Origin: Treponema sp.
GTDB lineage: Bacteria; Spirochaetota; Spirochaetia; Treponematales; Breznakiellaceae
Reading direction: 5' to 3'
DNA: 17,843 nucleotides
Assembly: GCA_031264395.1 (NCBI GenBank)
Contig: JAISEB010000062.1
Span: 1-17,843, forward strand
The number at the start of each line of letters is the position of its first letter. Within the stretch, counting starts at the first letter, position 1. Both the position numbers and the translations under genes were made by a program. The notes under the pieces were generated by a model. The model worked only from the letters and a program-made list of their open reading frames with translations. It ran no database searches and was not told where the DNA came from. This document shows, piece by piece, positions 1 through 8,250 of this stretch.

Positions 1-20
1 GCTGCGGGAAATGCTTACAT

Positions 21-1826
21 CTATTCTTCCTTCGTTTTGAGCACCGCAAGGAAGGCGCTCTGGGGCAGTTCCACTTCCCCAACCATGCGCATGCGTTTCT
101 TTCCTTCCTTCTGCTTTTCAAGAAGCTTGCGTTTGCGGGTAATGTCGCCGCCGTAACATTTGGCAAGCACGTCCTTGCGCAGGGCGTTCACCGTTTCACG
201 CGCGATGATCTGGCTGCCTATGGCCCCCTGTATGGGGATCTTGAACTGCTGGCGGGGAATCTCGCCGCACAGGCGTTCGCAGATCACGCGGGCCCGCGCC
301 TGCGCGCCGTTTTTGAATACCAGCTGGGAAAGCGCATCGACCTGCTTGCCGTTAAGTAGTATGTCAAGCTTTACAAGTTCCGTAGGCTTGTACCCCGTAA
401 TATCGTAATCGAACGAAGCGTAGCCCCGGCTCGTGCTCTTGAGGCGGTCGTAAAAATCGAAGAGCACTTCGGCAAGAGGCATGTCGTAGACAATCTCCAC
501 CCGTTTTTCATCAAGGTACGTCATGTTGGACTGAACTCCCCGCTTTTCAAGACACAGCGTCATGATGTTCCCAAGATAAGAGGCGGGGGTTATTACCGAT
601 GCGCGTATATACGGTTCCTCGGCGCTTTCCACGCGGCCCTCGTCGGGGTATTCGGAGGGATTGTCGACAAAGATTTCCCCGCCGTTCCGAAGGCGCACCC
701 TGTAGCGGACGGAAGGGGCGGTAAAAATAACGGATTGATCGAATTCCCGCTCAAGCCGTTCCTGTATCACCTCAAGGTGAAGAAGTCCCAAAAACCCGCA
801 GCGGAAGCCAAAGCCCAGAGCCGCCGACGAATCTTTTTCATACACAAGCGAGGCGTCGTTGAGCTTCAGCTTTTCCATCGCCGTCCGCAGTTCCTCGTAA
901 TCGTTTGAATCGACAGGATATATCGAGGAAAAAACAACGGGCTTTACCTCGCGGAAGCCCGGCAGAGGGGAAGCGCAGGGATCGTCTTCCCCCGTTACCG
1001 TATCGCCGACGCGGATATCGGCGACAGTCTTGATCCCCGCGATGATGTAGCCCACTTCCCCCGCGGAAAGCCCGTCCGTTTCGGCAAGGGCAAGCCTGAA
1101 GATCCCCGCCTCTTCAACCTCGTAAACGGAGCCCGCGGACATGAAGGTAATCTTCATGCCTTTTTTTATTTCGCCGTCAAAAACGCGGAGGTACACCACG
1201 ACGCCCCGGTAAGAGTCGTAACGGCAGTCAAAGATAAGGGCGCGCAGGGGAGAGGCCGCGCTGCCTCCCGGCGGGGGAATGCGCTTTACAATGGCCTCGA
1301 AAAGCTCGTCAACGCCTGTGCCCCTGCGGGCGGAAACCAGAAGAGCGCTTTCACCGTCAAGCCCCAGATCCTTTTCGATCTGTTTCTTGACGCCGGGAAT
1401 GTCGGCGGCCTGCATGTCTATCTTGTTGATCACGGGCACTATTTCAAGATTGTGCTCCAGGGCAAGGTACATGTTGGAAAGAGTCTGCGCCTGCACTCCC
1501 TGGGTGGCGTCGATGAGCAGCAGCGCCCCTTCGCAGGAATTAATGGCCCGGCTCACTTCATAGGTAAAATCCACATGGCCTGGGGTATCGACAAGGTTAA
1601 GCTCATATTCCCTGCCGTCGGACGCGGCGTACGGAATGGTCACCGCCTGGCTTTTTATGGTGATTCCCCGCTCGCGCTCTATGTCCATGTTATCAAGTAT
1701 TTGATCCTGAAAATTCCGGTCGTCCACAAGACGCCCCTTCTGAATAAGCCGGTCGGCAAGCGTGGACTTCCCGTGATCGATGTGGGCAATGATGCAGAAA
1801 TTACGGATCAGGGAAGTGTCTTTCAT
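21..1826 (-). CDS. lepA: Elongation factor 4 (LepA/EF-4), ribosome-associated GTPase
   Basis: LepA is a translational GTPase that binds the ribosome and remodels or back-translocates stalled complexes. The 601-residue product matches the usual length of about 600. Seen: the P-loop AHIDHGKST at residues 14-22, the switch region IERERGITIKSQAV, DTPGH, the NKID guanine-specificity motif, EF-G-like domains, and a Lys/Arg-rich C-terminal part (GGDITRKRKLLEKQKEGKKR) typical of the LepA-specific tail. An in-frame ATG lies 84 nt further upstream (1910), but the start at 1826 (MKDTSLIRNF) fits the family N-terminus, and the upstream codons overlap the divergent gene. There is no Shine-Dalgarno sequence before 1826, and a TATAAT sits only 6 nt upstream. 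The gene is divergent from the aconitase-family gene and complete in the window. The stop is TAG. Confidence 0.97.
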   Translation of the reverse strand: MKDTSLIRNFCIIAHIDHGKSTLADRLIQKGRLVDDRNFQDQILDNMDIERERGITIKSQAVTIPYAASDGREYELNLVDTPGHVDFTYEVSRAINSCEGALLLIDATQGVQAQTLSNMYLALEHNLEIVPVINKIDMQAADIPGVKKQIEKDLGLDGESALLVSARRGTGVDELFEAIVKRIPPPGGSAASPLRALIFDCRYDSYRGVVVYLRVFDGEIKKGMKITFMSAGSVYEVEEAGIFRLALAETDGLSAGEVGYIIAGIKTVADIRVGDTVTGEDDPCASPLPGFREVKPVVFSSIYPVDSNDYEELRTAMEKLKLNDASLVYEKDSSAALGFGFRCGFLGLLHLEVIQERLEREFDQSVIFTAPSVRYRVRLRNGGEIFVDNPSEYPDEGRVESAEEPYIRASVITPASYLGNIMTLCLEKRGVQSNMTYLDEKRVEIVYDMPLAEVLFDFYDRLKSTSRGYASFDYDITGYKPTELVKLDILLNGKQVDALSQLVFKNGAQARARVICERLCGEIPRQQFKIPIQGAIGSQIIARETVNALRKDVLAKCYGGDITRKRKLLEKQKEGKKRMRMVGEVELPQSAFLAVLKTKEE

Positions 1827-1832
1827 GGGATG

Positions 1833-1838
1833 ATTATA
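1833..1838 (-). promoter_or_regulatory. Possible -10 box for lepA (near-leaderless transcript)
   Basis: The minus strand reads TATAAT, a perfect -10 hexamer, ending 6 nt before the lepA ATG. A start site 6-8 nt downstream would place +1 at or next to the start codon. The hexamer 17 nt upstream (TATACG) is a poor -35. The region is only 45 nt long and AT-rich, so chance occurrence is possible. Confidence 0.35.
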
Positions 1839-1871
1839 GGCAATTTCGATCTTTTCGTATATCCTTTTAAT

Positions 1872-4181
1872 ATGATAGAAATGTATCCTGACGGCGCCTG
1901 GGCGCTGCAAGGTTCAGGCATTGTGCCCGACGGGGAAGGCGCGCGGGCGGAACTGGCAAAACGGGGGCTCCCTCTTTCCCGGGACGAGGGGCGCAGGGGA
2001 ACCATCGCCTACGGCATCCTCAAGGCCCATAACGGCGGGGACGAAAAGAACCTTGCCCTCTCGTTCGACGCGCTTGCTTCCCACGACATAACCTGCGTGA
2101 GCATCATACAGACCGCCCGGGCAAGCGGCATGAAGCGTTTTCCCCTTCCCTATGTGCTTACCAACTGCCACAACAGCCTCTGCGCGGTGGGCGGCACCAT
2201 CAACGCCGACGATCACGCCTTTGCCCTTTCGGCGGCGAAAAAATACGGGGGCATATACGTTCCGCCGTATCTGGCGGTAATCCATTCCTATATGCGGGAA
2301 ATGATGGCCGGCTGCGGCAAAATGATTCTGGGTTCCGACAGCCACACCCGCTACGGCGCGCTTGGAACCATGGCGGTAGGCGAAGGCGGCGGAGAGCTTG
2401 TCAAACAGCTTCTGGGAAGAACCTACAATTTTCCTTCGCCTCCTGTCGTCGCGGTCTGTCTTTCCGGCAGGCCCCGCGCGGGCGTGGGGCCCCACGATGT
2501 TGCCCTCGCAATCATAGGCGCCGTATTCAAAAACGGCTTCGTCAAAAACAAGGTAATGGAATTTTTGGGAGACGGCGTCGGGAATCTTTCGGTTGATTTC
2601 CGTAACGGCATAGACGTAATGACCACCGAAACGGCATGCTGGAGTTCCGTCTGGAAAACCGATGAAAAGGTGCGGGAATATCTTGAGGAAAGGGGGCGCG
2701 GTGGCGAATACCGGGAACTTGCGCCCGCGGACGCCGCGTATTACGACGGCCTCCTCCGCGTCGACCTTGACGCCGTTGAACCCTGCATCGCCCTCCCCTT
2801 TCATCCCTCCAATGTGTACACCATACGGGAATTCAGGGCGAACGCGAAAGACATACTTGAGGGAACGGAAAAAAGCCCGGGCGCGCCGGGCGGAAGCGGT
2901 TCCGGAACGAGCCTCGTAAACAAAATACGCGGCAAAGACGTTTATGTTGATCAGGGGATCATCGCGGGATGCTCCGGGGGCTCCTTTGAAAACATCATGG
3001 CGGCGGCCTCCATCCTCGGCGGGAAGTCAACCGGCCAAGGCGCTTTTTCGTTAAGCGTGTACCCCGAAAGCCAGCCCGCGTTCCTCGAACTTGTAAGGAA
3101 CGGCGCGGCGGCGCAACTCATGGAAGCCGGAGTGATAATGCGGGAGGCCTTCTGCGGCCCGTGCTTCGGCGCGGGAGACGTTCCGGCAAACGGCGATTTT
3201 TCCATACGGCACACCACGAGAAATTTCCCCAGCCGTGAAGGCTCCAAACCGGACGAGGGGCAAACCGCCTCGGTAGCCCTCATGGACGCCCGTTCCATAG
3301 CCGCCACCGCCGCCCGCGGCGGAAGGCTCACCTCGGCGGACGAAACCGTTTTTTCACCTCCCGGCGCGAAATTTTTCTTCAACAGGGGCGTGTACGAAAA
3401 AAGGGTTTACAACGGAAGCCGGGGCCCGGAAGGCGGTACCGGGGAAGAGTGCGCGCGGGAAACAGAGCTTGTTTTCGGCCCCAACATAAGGGACTGGCCC
3501 CCCTTTTCCCCGCTCCTTTCCCACCTTCTCATCAAAATCGCAAGTTACATCACCGATCCTGTTACCACCACCGACGAACTTATTCCTTCAGGCGAAACCT
3601 CTTCATACCGTTCCAATCCCCAGCGCCTTGCCGAATTTACCCTGAGCCGGAGGGACCCGGGCTATGTGCAAAGGGCAAAGGACATACGCCGCATGGAAGA
3701 GGATCTGCGGGAAGGGAAAAGAAGCGGCGAAATCGAATTAGTACTTTCGGCACTAAAGGCGGCGGGGTACGGGGACATTGAAGAAGACAAGATCACCCTG
3801 GGAAGCGCCGTCTACGCCCGAAAACCCGGCGACGGTTCCGCGCGGGAACAGGCGGCGTCATGCCAGCGGGTACTCGGCGGCCGGGCGAACCTTGCCCTTG
3901 AATACGCCACCAAACGCTACCGCTCCAACCTCATCAACTGGGGAATACTCCCCTTCATCGTGGACGACGAAAGCGCCTTCTCGTCAGGCGATTATGTCTT
4001 TTTCCCCGGCGCAAGGGAATCCCTTCTTGGAGGAGAGGAAACAATGAAAGGCATTGTCTGCGGAAAAGAAAAAACCGCCGGGATCGCCTTTCATCTTGGA
4101 GAACTTGCAAGAGACGAACGGAATATACTCGCTTCCGGCTGCCTCATAAACTACTACGCGAAAGACGGCGCGGCCACTTGA
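1872..4181 (+). CDS. Aconitase-family hydratase, YbhJ-like
   Basis: An aconitase-superfamily (de)hydratase expected to carry a catalytic [4Fe-4S] cluster. From the chosen start it has 769 residues, close to E. coli YbhJ (about 753) and shorter than AcnA/AcnB. Seen: LGSDSHTRYGALGTMAVGEGG, the aconitase DSHT-type motif; cluster cysteines C367 (GCSGGSFENIM), C428 and C431 (FCGPCFG), spaced as in aconitases; HTTRNFPSREG, the counterpart of the Arg-containing substrate loop; and a C-terminal swivel-like domain (YRSNLINWGILPF, GDYVFFPGARE). The frame stays open far upstream inside antisense lepA, but homology begins around MIEMYPDGAWALQ. ATGs at 1830, 1872 and 1881 are possible and none has a clear ribosome-binding site. 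The esterase follows 28 nt later, probably on the same transcript. Substrate is unknown; YbhJ itself is uncharacterised, so citrate activity should not be assumed. Confidence 0.9.
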   Translation: MIEMYPDGAWALQGSGIVPDGEGARAELAKRGLPLSRDEGRRGTIAYGILKAHNGGDEKNLALSFDALASHDITCVSIIQTARASGMKRFPLPYVLTNCHNSLCAVGGTINADDHAFALSAAKKYGGIYVPPYLAVIHSYMREMMAGCGKMILGSDSHTRYGALGTMAVGEGGGELVKQLLGRTYNFPSPPVVAVCLSGRPRAGVGPHDVALAIIGAVFKNGFVKNKVMEFLGDGVGNLSVDFRNGIDVMTTETACWSSVWKTDEKVREYLEERGRGGEYRELAPADAAYYDGLLRVDLDAVEPCIALPFHPSNVYTIREFRANAKDILEGTEKSPGAPGGSGSGTSLVNKIRGKDVYVDQGIIAGCSGGSFENIMAAASILGGKSTGQGAFSLSVYPESQPAFLELVRNGAAAQLMEAGVIMREAFCGPCFGAGDVPANGDFSIRHTTRNFPSREGSKPDEGQTASVALMDARSIAATAARGGRLTSADETVFSPPGAKFFFNRGVYEKRVYNGSRGPEGGTGEECARETELVFGPNIRDWPPFSPLLSHLLIKIASYITDPVTTTDELIPSGETSSYRSNPQRLAEFTLSRRDPGYVQRAKDIRRMEEDLREGKRSGEIELVLSALKAAGYGDIEEDKITLGSAVYARKPGDGSAREQAASCQRVLGGRANLALEYATKRYRSNLINWGILPFIVDDESAFSSGDYVFFPGARESLLGGEETMKGIVCGKEKTAGIAFHLGELARDERNILASGCLINYYAKDGAAT

Positions 4182-4209
4182 AATTTTTTAACTATTGGAG
4201 GGACTGATT

Positions 4210-5088
4210 ATGATACTTTTGGAGATGAATCTGTACTCACAATCGCTGGGTAAAAAAACGGAGGCGGTTATTCTCCTGCCCGCGCATTCCTCACATGACA
4301 AGCCCGTAAAAACCCTGTGGTTTCTTCATGGCATGGGCGACGATCATACCGGATGCCTCCGCAATTCCCTGCTGGAAGCCGAAGCGGAAAAATACGGCGT
4401 CGCGGTTGTTTTTCCGAATGCCGATCTCAGTTTTTATAATGACATGGCTTACGGATGTGACTATGCGGCGTGGATTTCAAAAGAACTTCCTGATATTCTG
4501 TCAAGACTGCTGCCCCTGTCAAAAAACCCCAAAGACAATTATATTGCCGGTATTTCCATGGGCGCGTACGGCGCGTTTTTAACGGCTTTGACCAACAGCG
4601 AAAAATACCATACCGCCGTCAGTCTCTCAGGTCCCATGCGTATAGACTGGATTTATCAGATATTGACGGACAGGGACATAGCCGGGACCGCGGGGCTGGA
4701 GGACGACGGTAAAAAGAGGGAAGCCTGCAGGCTCTATTCGGAAAAAAACCGCATCCCGGAACTTCTTGTCACGGAACTTTGCAAAATGAGCGGAGAGAGA
4801 ACCATACGCGCTTTCGAAGCCATGTTCGGCATCCGCCCGGCGCTTCGCTCCAGCCCCCGCGATCTGTTTTTCCTGGCGGAAAAAATTCTTGAAAAAAAAC
4901 AGGAACTTGCGCTTATGGCCTTTTGCGGTGAACAGGATTACCATTACGAAAGCAACCTCTTGTTCAGGGATTTCGCCGCCCGGAGCGGGCTGAAGTACAG
5001 CTTGACCACGGGCAGCGGCGCCCATGTGTGGGATTATTGGAACCGGTATATTCCGGTTATGATGGAAAAGCTGTTTGGGTCTCCCTAA
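4210..5088 (+). CDS. Esterase of the putative-esterase (esterase D / FrmB-like) alpha/beta-hydrolase family
   Basis: A 292-residue alpha/beta hydrolase. Seen: an oxyanion-hole motif HGMGDDH early in the protein, nucleophile S116 in GISMGAYGA (GxSxG), probable acid D243 (GEQDYHYE) and probable H272 (GAHVWDYW), in the normal family order. There is no signal peptide, so a cytoplasmic enzyme is likely. Relatives include S-formylglutathione hydrolases, tributyrin esterases and acetyl-xylan esterases; the substrate cannot be chosen from sequence. A TTG lies five codons upstream, but ATG 4210 is preceded at 7 nt by GGAGGG and is preferred. It is 28 nt downstream of the hydratase gene, suggesting co-transcription. 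Its TAA overlaps by 4 nt the stop end of the convergent activase gene. Confidence 0.9.
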   Translation: MILLEMNLYSQSLGKKTEAVILLPAHSSHDKPVKTLWFLHGMGDDHTGCLRNSLLEAEAEKYGVAVVFPNADLSFYNDMAYGCDYAAWISKELPDILSRLLPLSKNPKDNYIAGISMGAYGAFLTALTNSEKYHTAVSLSGPMRIDWIYQILTDRDIAGTAGLEDDGKKREACRLYSEKNRIPELLVTELCKMSGERTIRAFEAMFGIRPALRSSPRDLFFLAEKILEKKQELALMAFCGEQDYHYESNLLFRDFAARSGLKYSLTTGSGAHVWDYWNRYIPVMMEKLFGSP

Positions 5089-5972
5089 TAGCGAACTTCA
5101 ACGGTTTCGGGAAAAATTCCGGCGAGAACCGCCATTGTTTCCTTTGACGGAGGCTCGAGGCCCGTCCTGAACTCAAGTCCGAGGCTTTTAAATTTCCCCT
5201 CGCCCAGGCTGTGGTACGGAAGAAATTCGACATACGAAAGACAGGAAAGTCCCGAGGCAAATTCCGCTATTTGGAACATGGCTTCCTTATTGTCATTAAC
5301 GCCCGGAACCAGCGGAACACGCATACAGTAGTCACACCGTAAATCGTCAAGATGATGAAAATTCTTTTTTATCAGACGGTTTGAAGCGCCCGTAAATTTT
5401 TTATGCTGCTCAGCGTCCGCTATCTTCATGTCAACAAGAAAAAAATCGGTATAGGGAATAACGGCGTCCAGATGATCCTCCGGCACGCACAACGCGCTTT
5501 CCAGGGCGGTACGCACACCGTTATCCTTGAGGCGCTCGAGCAGTTTTGCCGCAGCGGCATACTGAAGCAGCGGCTCTCCGCCGGAAACGGTGACCCCTCC
5601 GTCCGATTTTTCATAAAAAGGCATGTCCCTTTTGGCGGCTTTTACAATTTCATCGATCGTCATCATACGCCCGGTCAGGACAAGACTTTCGGAGGGACAC
5701 CTCTCCGCGCACTTTCCGCAGACCGTACAGCCGTCCCTTTTATACACATGAACGCCGCCTTCACCGATACCGTGCAGGGCGAGCGGGCATACGGAGACAC
5801 AGCTTCCGCAGCCTATGCATTTAGCCTCAAAATACTGGATGTCAGGATGTACATTCCACGACTCAGGATTATGACACCAGAAACAGCGAAGATTGCAGCC
5901 TTTAAGAAATACGTTTGTCCGTATACCGGGGCCGTCATGCAGCGACATCCGCTGAATGTCAAAGACACACAT
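5085..5972 (-). CDS. Glycyl-radical enzyme activating enzyme (radical SAM, PflA-like, with ferredoxin insert)
   Basis: This enzyme uses S-adenosylmethionine to generate the glycyl radical on its partner, here presumably the GRE at the head of the same operon. From M(5972) it has 295 residues. Seen: the radical SAM motif C26xxxC30xxC33 within GCNLRCFWCHNPE; two extra [4Fe-4S] motifs, C52-C55-C58-C62 (CIGCGSCVSVCP) and C82-C85-C88-C92 (CTVCGKCAERCP); and the SAM-binding SGGEP motif at 130-134. The two-cluster insert is typical of activases of non-PFL glycyl radical eliminases. An ATG at 6080 overlaps the preceding stop (ATGA), but the 36 residues it adds are Pro/Gly-rich, non-conserved in character and coincide with GC-rich palindromes. 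M37 begins the family-typical MCVFDIQRMSLHDGPGIRT and has GGAG 9 nt upstream, so 5972 is chosen. It is the last gene of the operon. Confidence 0.93.
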   Translation of the reverse strand: MCVFDIQRMSLHDGPGIRTNVFLKGCNLRCFWCHNPESWNVHPDIQYFEAKCIGCGSCVSVCPLALHGIGEGGVHVYKRDGCTVCGKCAERCPSESLVLTGRMMTIDEIVKAAKRDMPFYEKSDGGVTVSGGEPLLQYAAAAKLLERLKDNGVRTALESALCVPEDHLDAVIPYTDFFLVDMKIADAEQHKKFTGASNRLIKKNFHHLDDLRCDYCMRVPLVPGVNDNKEAMFQIAEFASGLSCLSYVEFLPYHSLGEGKFKSLGLEFRTGLEPPSKETMAVLAGIFPETVEVRY

Positions 5973-6017
5973 GCGATCCGGCTCCGTGCCCGCGGAAGGG
6001 AACTCCGGGGCACGGCA

Positions 6018-6060
6018 GCCGCATGCATGCGGCCCCGGGCCGCCCGGAAACCCGGCCGGG
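6018..6060. repeat. Cluster of three GC-rich palindromes between the binding-protein and activase genes
   Basis: Three adjacent dyads lie in 43 bp: a 16-bp perfect palindrome GCCGCATGCATGCGGC (6018-6033), CCGGGC-C-GCCCGG (6035-6047) and CCCGGCCGGG (6051-6060). In the mRNA they lie between the stop of the binding-protein gene and the preferred activase start. There is no U-tract, so this is not an intrinsic terminator. It could limit downstream expression or protect the upstream mRNA 3' end; this is inference. Confidence 0.6.
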
Positions 6061-6076
6061 GTTTCCGAATCCTCCC

Positions 6077-7381
6077 TCATTTCAAATAAGCCTCTGCCGC
6101 TTTTTCCATCGCGTCGTTGTAGGCTTCAGGCGTAACGCTCAAGCCGACAAGCGCCTGCAATTGATCCTTGTGAATCTCCGCCATCGCGCTGGGAAGATAC
6201 TGATCATACCAAAGCTGAATACTGGGCGCCTTTTGAAGCATATCCAGCACCGTTACGTTGAGCGGATTGCCCGCCGTGGCGTTTTTTGTAGGCGGAACGC
6301 GGCCGACTCCGACTCTGGCCTTTACGGCGGTCTCGTCTATCAGAAAACGGATCACCTCAAAGGCCTGGTCGGCATAGGGTGTCGTGGAACTGACGCAATA
6401 GAAGGTATCGCCGAGGGTTCCAACCATGTTGTTTATATCACCCTTGCCGCCTTCAAGCGCGGGAAAGGGAAACAGTGAAATATCTTCAACCGGAGCCTGG
6501 TCATCATAAAAACCCGACACCGCCCAGGCGCCATCGAGCACCATGCCGCATTCACGGTTGTAGAACATCTGCCGGTGAACGCCCGTTTCGCCGTCAAGGC
6601 TGTTATACCCTTCGCCGAAATAGCCTTTTCTGGCCCACTCCTGCATTTTCCGGCCGGCCCAGAGGAAAGCTTCATCGTTAAAGGTGACGCCGTTTGCCCT
6701 GTTCGCGGCATCCGCGAATGTCTGGGGACCGGCATACCTGTCCACGAGGTACATGTAATAGAACGAAGCGACATATTTTGCCTTGTTCGCAAGCCCGAAG
6801 GGAACAACGTTATTCGCGATCATTTTATCGCAGGCCGCTTCCAGCTCCCCTATGGTTTCGGGAACCTTTATCCCCAATCTGTCAAATACTGCCGTGTTGT
6901 AAAAAATACCGGCCACCGAACAATTTTCCACCGGTACGGCCCAGATCTCCCCGTTATACGTGGCCTGCGCGATACCGCCATCCATGAAATAATCCTTGTA
7001 GTTATTCTGGTTCAAATAACGCGTAAGGGGAATAATTTTATCGGCGTTGATATATTCAATCATTCCCCCTCCCGTCCAGGTAACAAATATATCGGGAGCG
7101 GTATTTGATCCAAGCGCCACGACAATTTTGGATTTATAATCCTCGTTCTGAAGCACGTTTTTGTCTACCCTGTATCCGGGATTCGCGGCCTCGAAACGCG
7201 CCAGGCTGTCGGTGATGATACCGTCAACTCCGCTTTCGGTCTGAATCTCCCACAGGGCGATTGTCTTTGTATCCTGTGCGGAAGAAGCGCCGCCGCCTGA
7301 CTTTGAACATCCCGCAAAAGAAAAAACAACGACCAATGCCAGCAGCAAAACAGCCGGCCGGCAAAACCATGATCTTTTCAT
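6077..7381 (-). CDS. Sugar ABC transporter substrate-binding lipoprotein (CUT1 type)
   Basis: An extracytoplasmic solute-binding protein of the bacterial SBP_1/SBP_8 (CUT1) group, 434 residues from the chosen start. Seen: a signal peptide with positive N-terminus, hydrophobic core and FAGC lipobox followed by a Ser/Gly-rich linker, so a membrane-anchored lipoprotein is expected; then a typical two-lobe body with ALGSNTAPDIF and TWTGGGMIEY. An ATG at 7435 is in frame, but 7381 begins the signal peptide and has AGGAG just upstream. It is clearly paralogous to the protein at 14074-15384: shared blocks include KMQEWARKGYF, GYNSLDGE and QLWYDQYLPSAMAE. It is separated from its likely permeases by the dehydratase and SDR genes and has its own promoter-like sequence. 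Substrate unknown; a carbohydrate or polyol is expected. Confidence 0.95.
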   Translation of the reverse strand: MKRSWFCRPAVLLLALVVVFSFAGCSKSGGGASSAQDTKTIALWEIQTESGVDGIITDSLARFEAANPGYRVDKNVLQNEDYKSKIVVALGSNTAPDIFVTWTGGGMIEYINADKIIPLTRYLNQNNYKDYFMDGGIAQATYNGEIWAVPVENCSVAGIFYNTAVFDRLGIKVPETIGELEAACDKMIANNVVPFGLANKAKYVASFYYMYLVDRYAGPQTFADAANRANGVTFNDEAFLWAGRKMQEWARKGYFGEGYNSLDGETGVHRQMFYNRECGMVLDGAWAVSGFYDDQAPVEDISLFPFPALEGGKGDINNMVGTLGDTFYCVSSTTPYADQAFEVIRFLIDETAVKARVGVGRVPPTKNATAGNPLNVTVLDMLQKAPSIQLWYDQYLPSAMAEIHKDQLQALVGLSVTPEAYNDAMEKAAEAYLK

Positions 7382-7408
7382 ATCCTTCTCCTCTTGTCCT
7401 GTAATATT

Positions 7409-7437
7409 ATTATACATACGTATAATACCATTCACAA
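7409..7437 (-). promoter_or_regulatory. Internal promoter candidate for the binding-protein gene, overlapping a palindrome
   Basis: The minus strand shows TTGTGA, a 17-nt spacer and TATAAT, with the AGGAG ribosome-binding site of the binding-protein gene a short way downstream. The -10 overlaps an inverted repeat TATTATAC-atac-GTATAATA (7408-7427), which might be an operator. It lies in the only sizeable gap (81 nt) between the SDR and binding-protein genes, consistent with extra expression of the binding protein. Confidence 0.55.
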
Positions 7438-7462
7438 TGTATATCCGGGGGCTTTAACACGG

Positions 7463-8248
7463 TTATGACGCCGTTTCAAAATGACTCCAGGCATCGGCGG
7501 GATTTTGAACGCAAAATTTGCCCCCGCTTATTTCCAGGGTAACCCCGGAAACATAAGACGCATAATCCGAAGCAAGAAAAGCTATACAGTTCCCGACTTC
7601 CTCGCAGCGGCCAAAACGCCGCATGGCGATGCTGTTTTTCATGGCTTCGCCGTTTGCTTCAATTAATGGATGGGTAATGCCGGTATCAATAACCCCGGGG
7701 GTGTAGGCGCACACACGTATGCATAAAGGCGCGAGTTCGGCGGCAAGGACTTTTGTCATGCTGGACACGGCGGCCTTGCTCGCCGCATAAAGCCCGCTTC
7801 CTACCGAAGGCATTATGCCCGCAAAAGAAGCCGCGTTTATCAATACGCCGCCGTTCCGCATTTTCCGCCGCGCTATCCTGCCGCCCAGGTACACCGATTT
7901 CATATTCACATCCAGCGTCCGGTACCACACATCCTCGGGAGTTTCCACAAGCAGGTATTGCGGATAAACGGCGGCGTTACTCACCCAGACACCTATTTCC
8001 CCAAGGTTTTTCTCCGCGTTATCCGCGAAATTGAAAAGAGCCGCCGAATCGGCTACGTCACAGGCTTCCCCGTACACACAGATGTTTTCTTTTCCAAGTA
8101 CATCACACGCATCCGCGAGGCGTTTTTCGTTTGTTCCGCAAAAAGCCACTTTGGCGCCGCACAGGCCCAATGCCCTGACCGCCGCGAAGCCTATACCCGA
8201 ACTCCCGCCTGTAACAACGGCCGTTTTGCCGGTCAAATCTATTTTCAT
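7463..8248 (-). CDS. Short-chain dehydrogenase/reductase (classical SDR)
   Basis: A 261-residue NAD(P)-dependent oxidoreductase. Seen: cofactor motif TGGSSGIG at 13-20, NAA (91-93) in place of the usual NAG, and catalytic N115, S141, Y154 and K158 (YAASK). The residues after beta-strand 2 (CGTNEKR) lack the acidic residue usual for NAD preference, which leans towards NADP, though weakly. It begins 2 nt after the dehydratase stop, so the two are translationally linked. In this context it probably oxidises a sugar, sugar alcohol or hydroxy acid to feed the dehydratase, or reduces a keto product. SDR sequence alone does not settle the substrate. Confidence 0.93.
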   Translation of the reverse strand: MKIDLTGKTAVVTGGSSGIGFAAVRALGLCGAKVAFCGTNEKRLADACDVLGKENICVYGEACDVADSAALFNFADNAEKNLGEIGVWVSNAAVYPQYLLVETPEDVWYRTLDVNMKSVYLGGRIARRKMRNGGVLINAASFAGIMPSVGSGLYAASKAAVSSMTKVLAAELAPLCIRVCAYTPGVIDTGITHPLIEANGEAMKNSIAMRRFGRCEEVGNCIAFLASDYASYVSGVTLEISGGKFCVQNPADAWSHFETAS

Positions 8249-8250
8249 CT

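Noticed and set aside
1452..1871. N-terminal extension of the aconitase-family protein back to 1452
   Set aside because: The extra 140 codons are the antisense of lepA and show no aconitase features.
1914..2804. Long minus-strand open frame antisense to the hydratase
   Set aside because: It lies wholly opposite a strongly supported gene, has no recognisable motif, and follows from high GC at third codon positions.
5403..6089. Plus-strand open frame opposite the activase
   Set aside because: It is antisense to an enzyme with intact radical SAM and ferredoxin motifs and has no family features itself.
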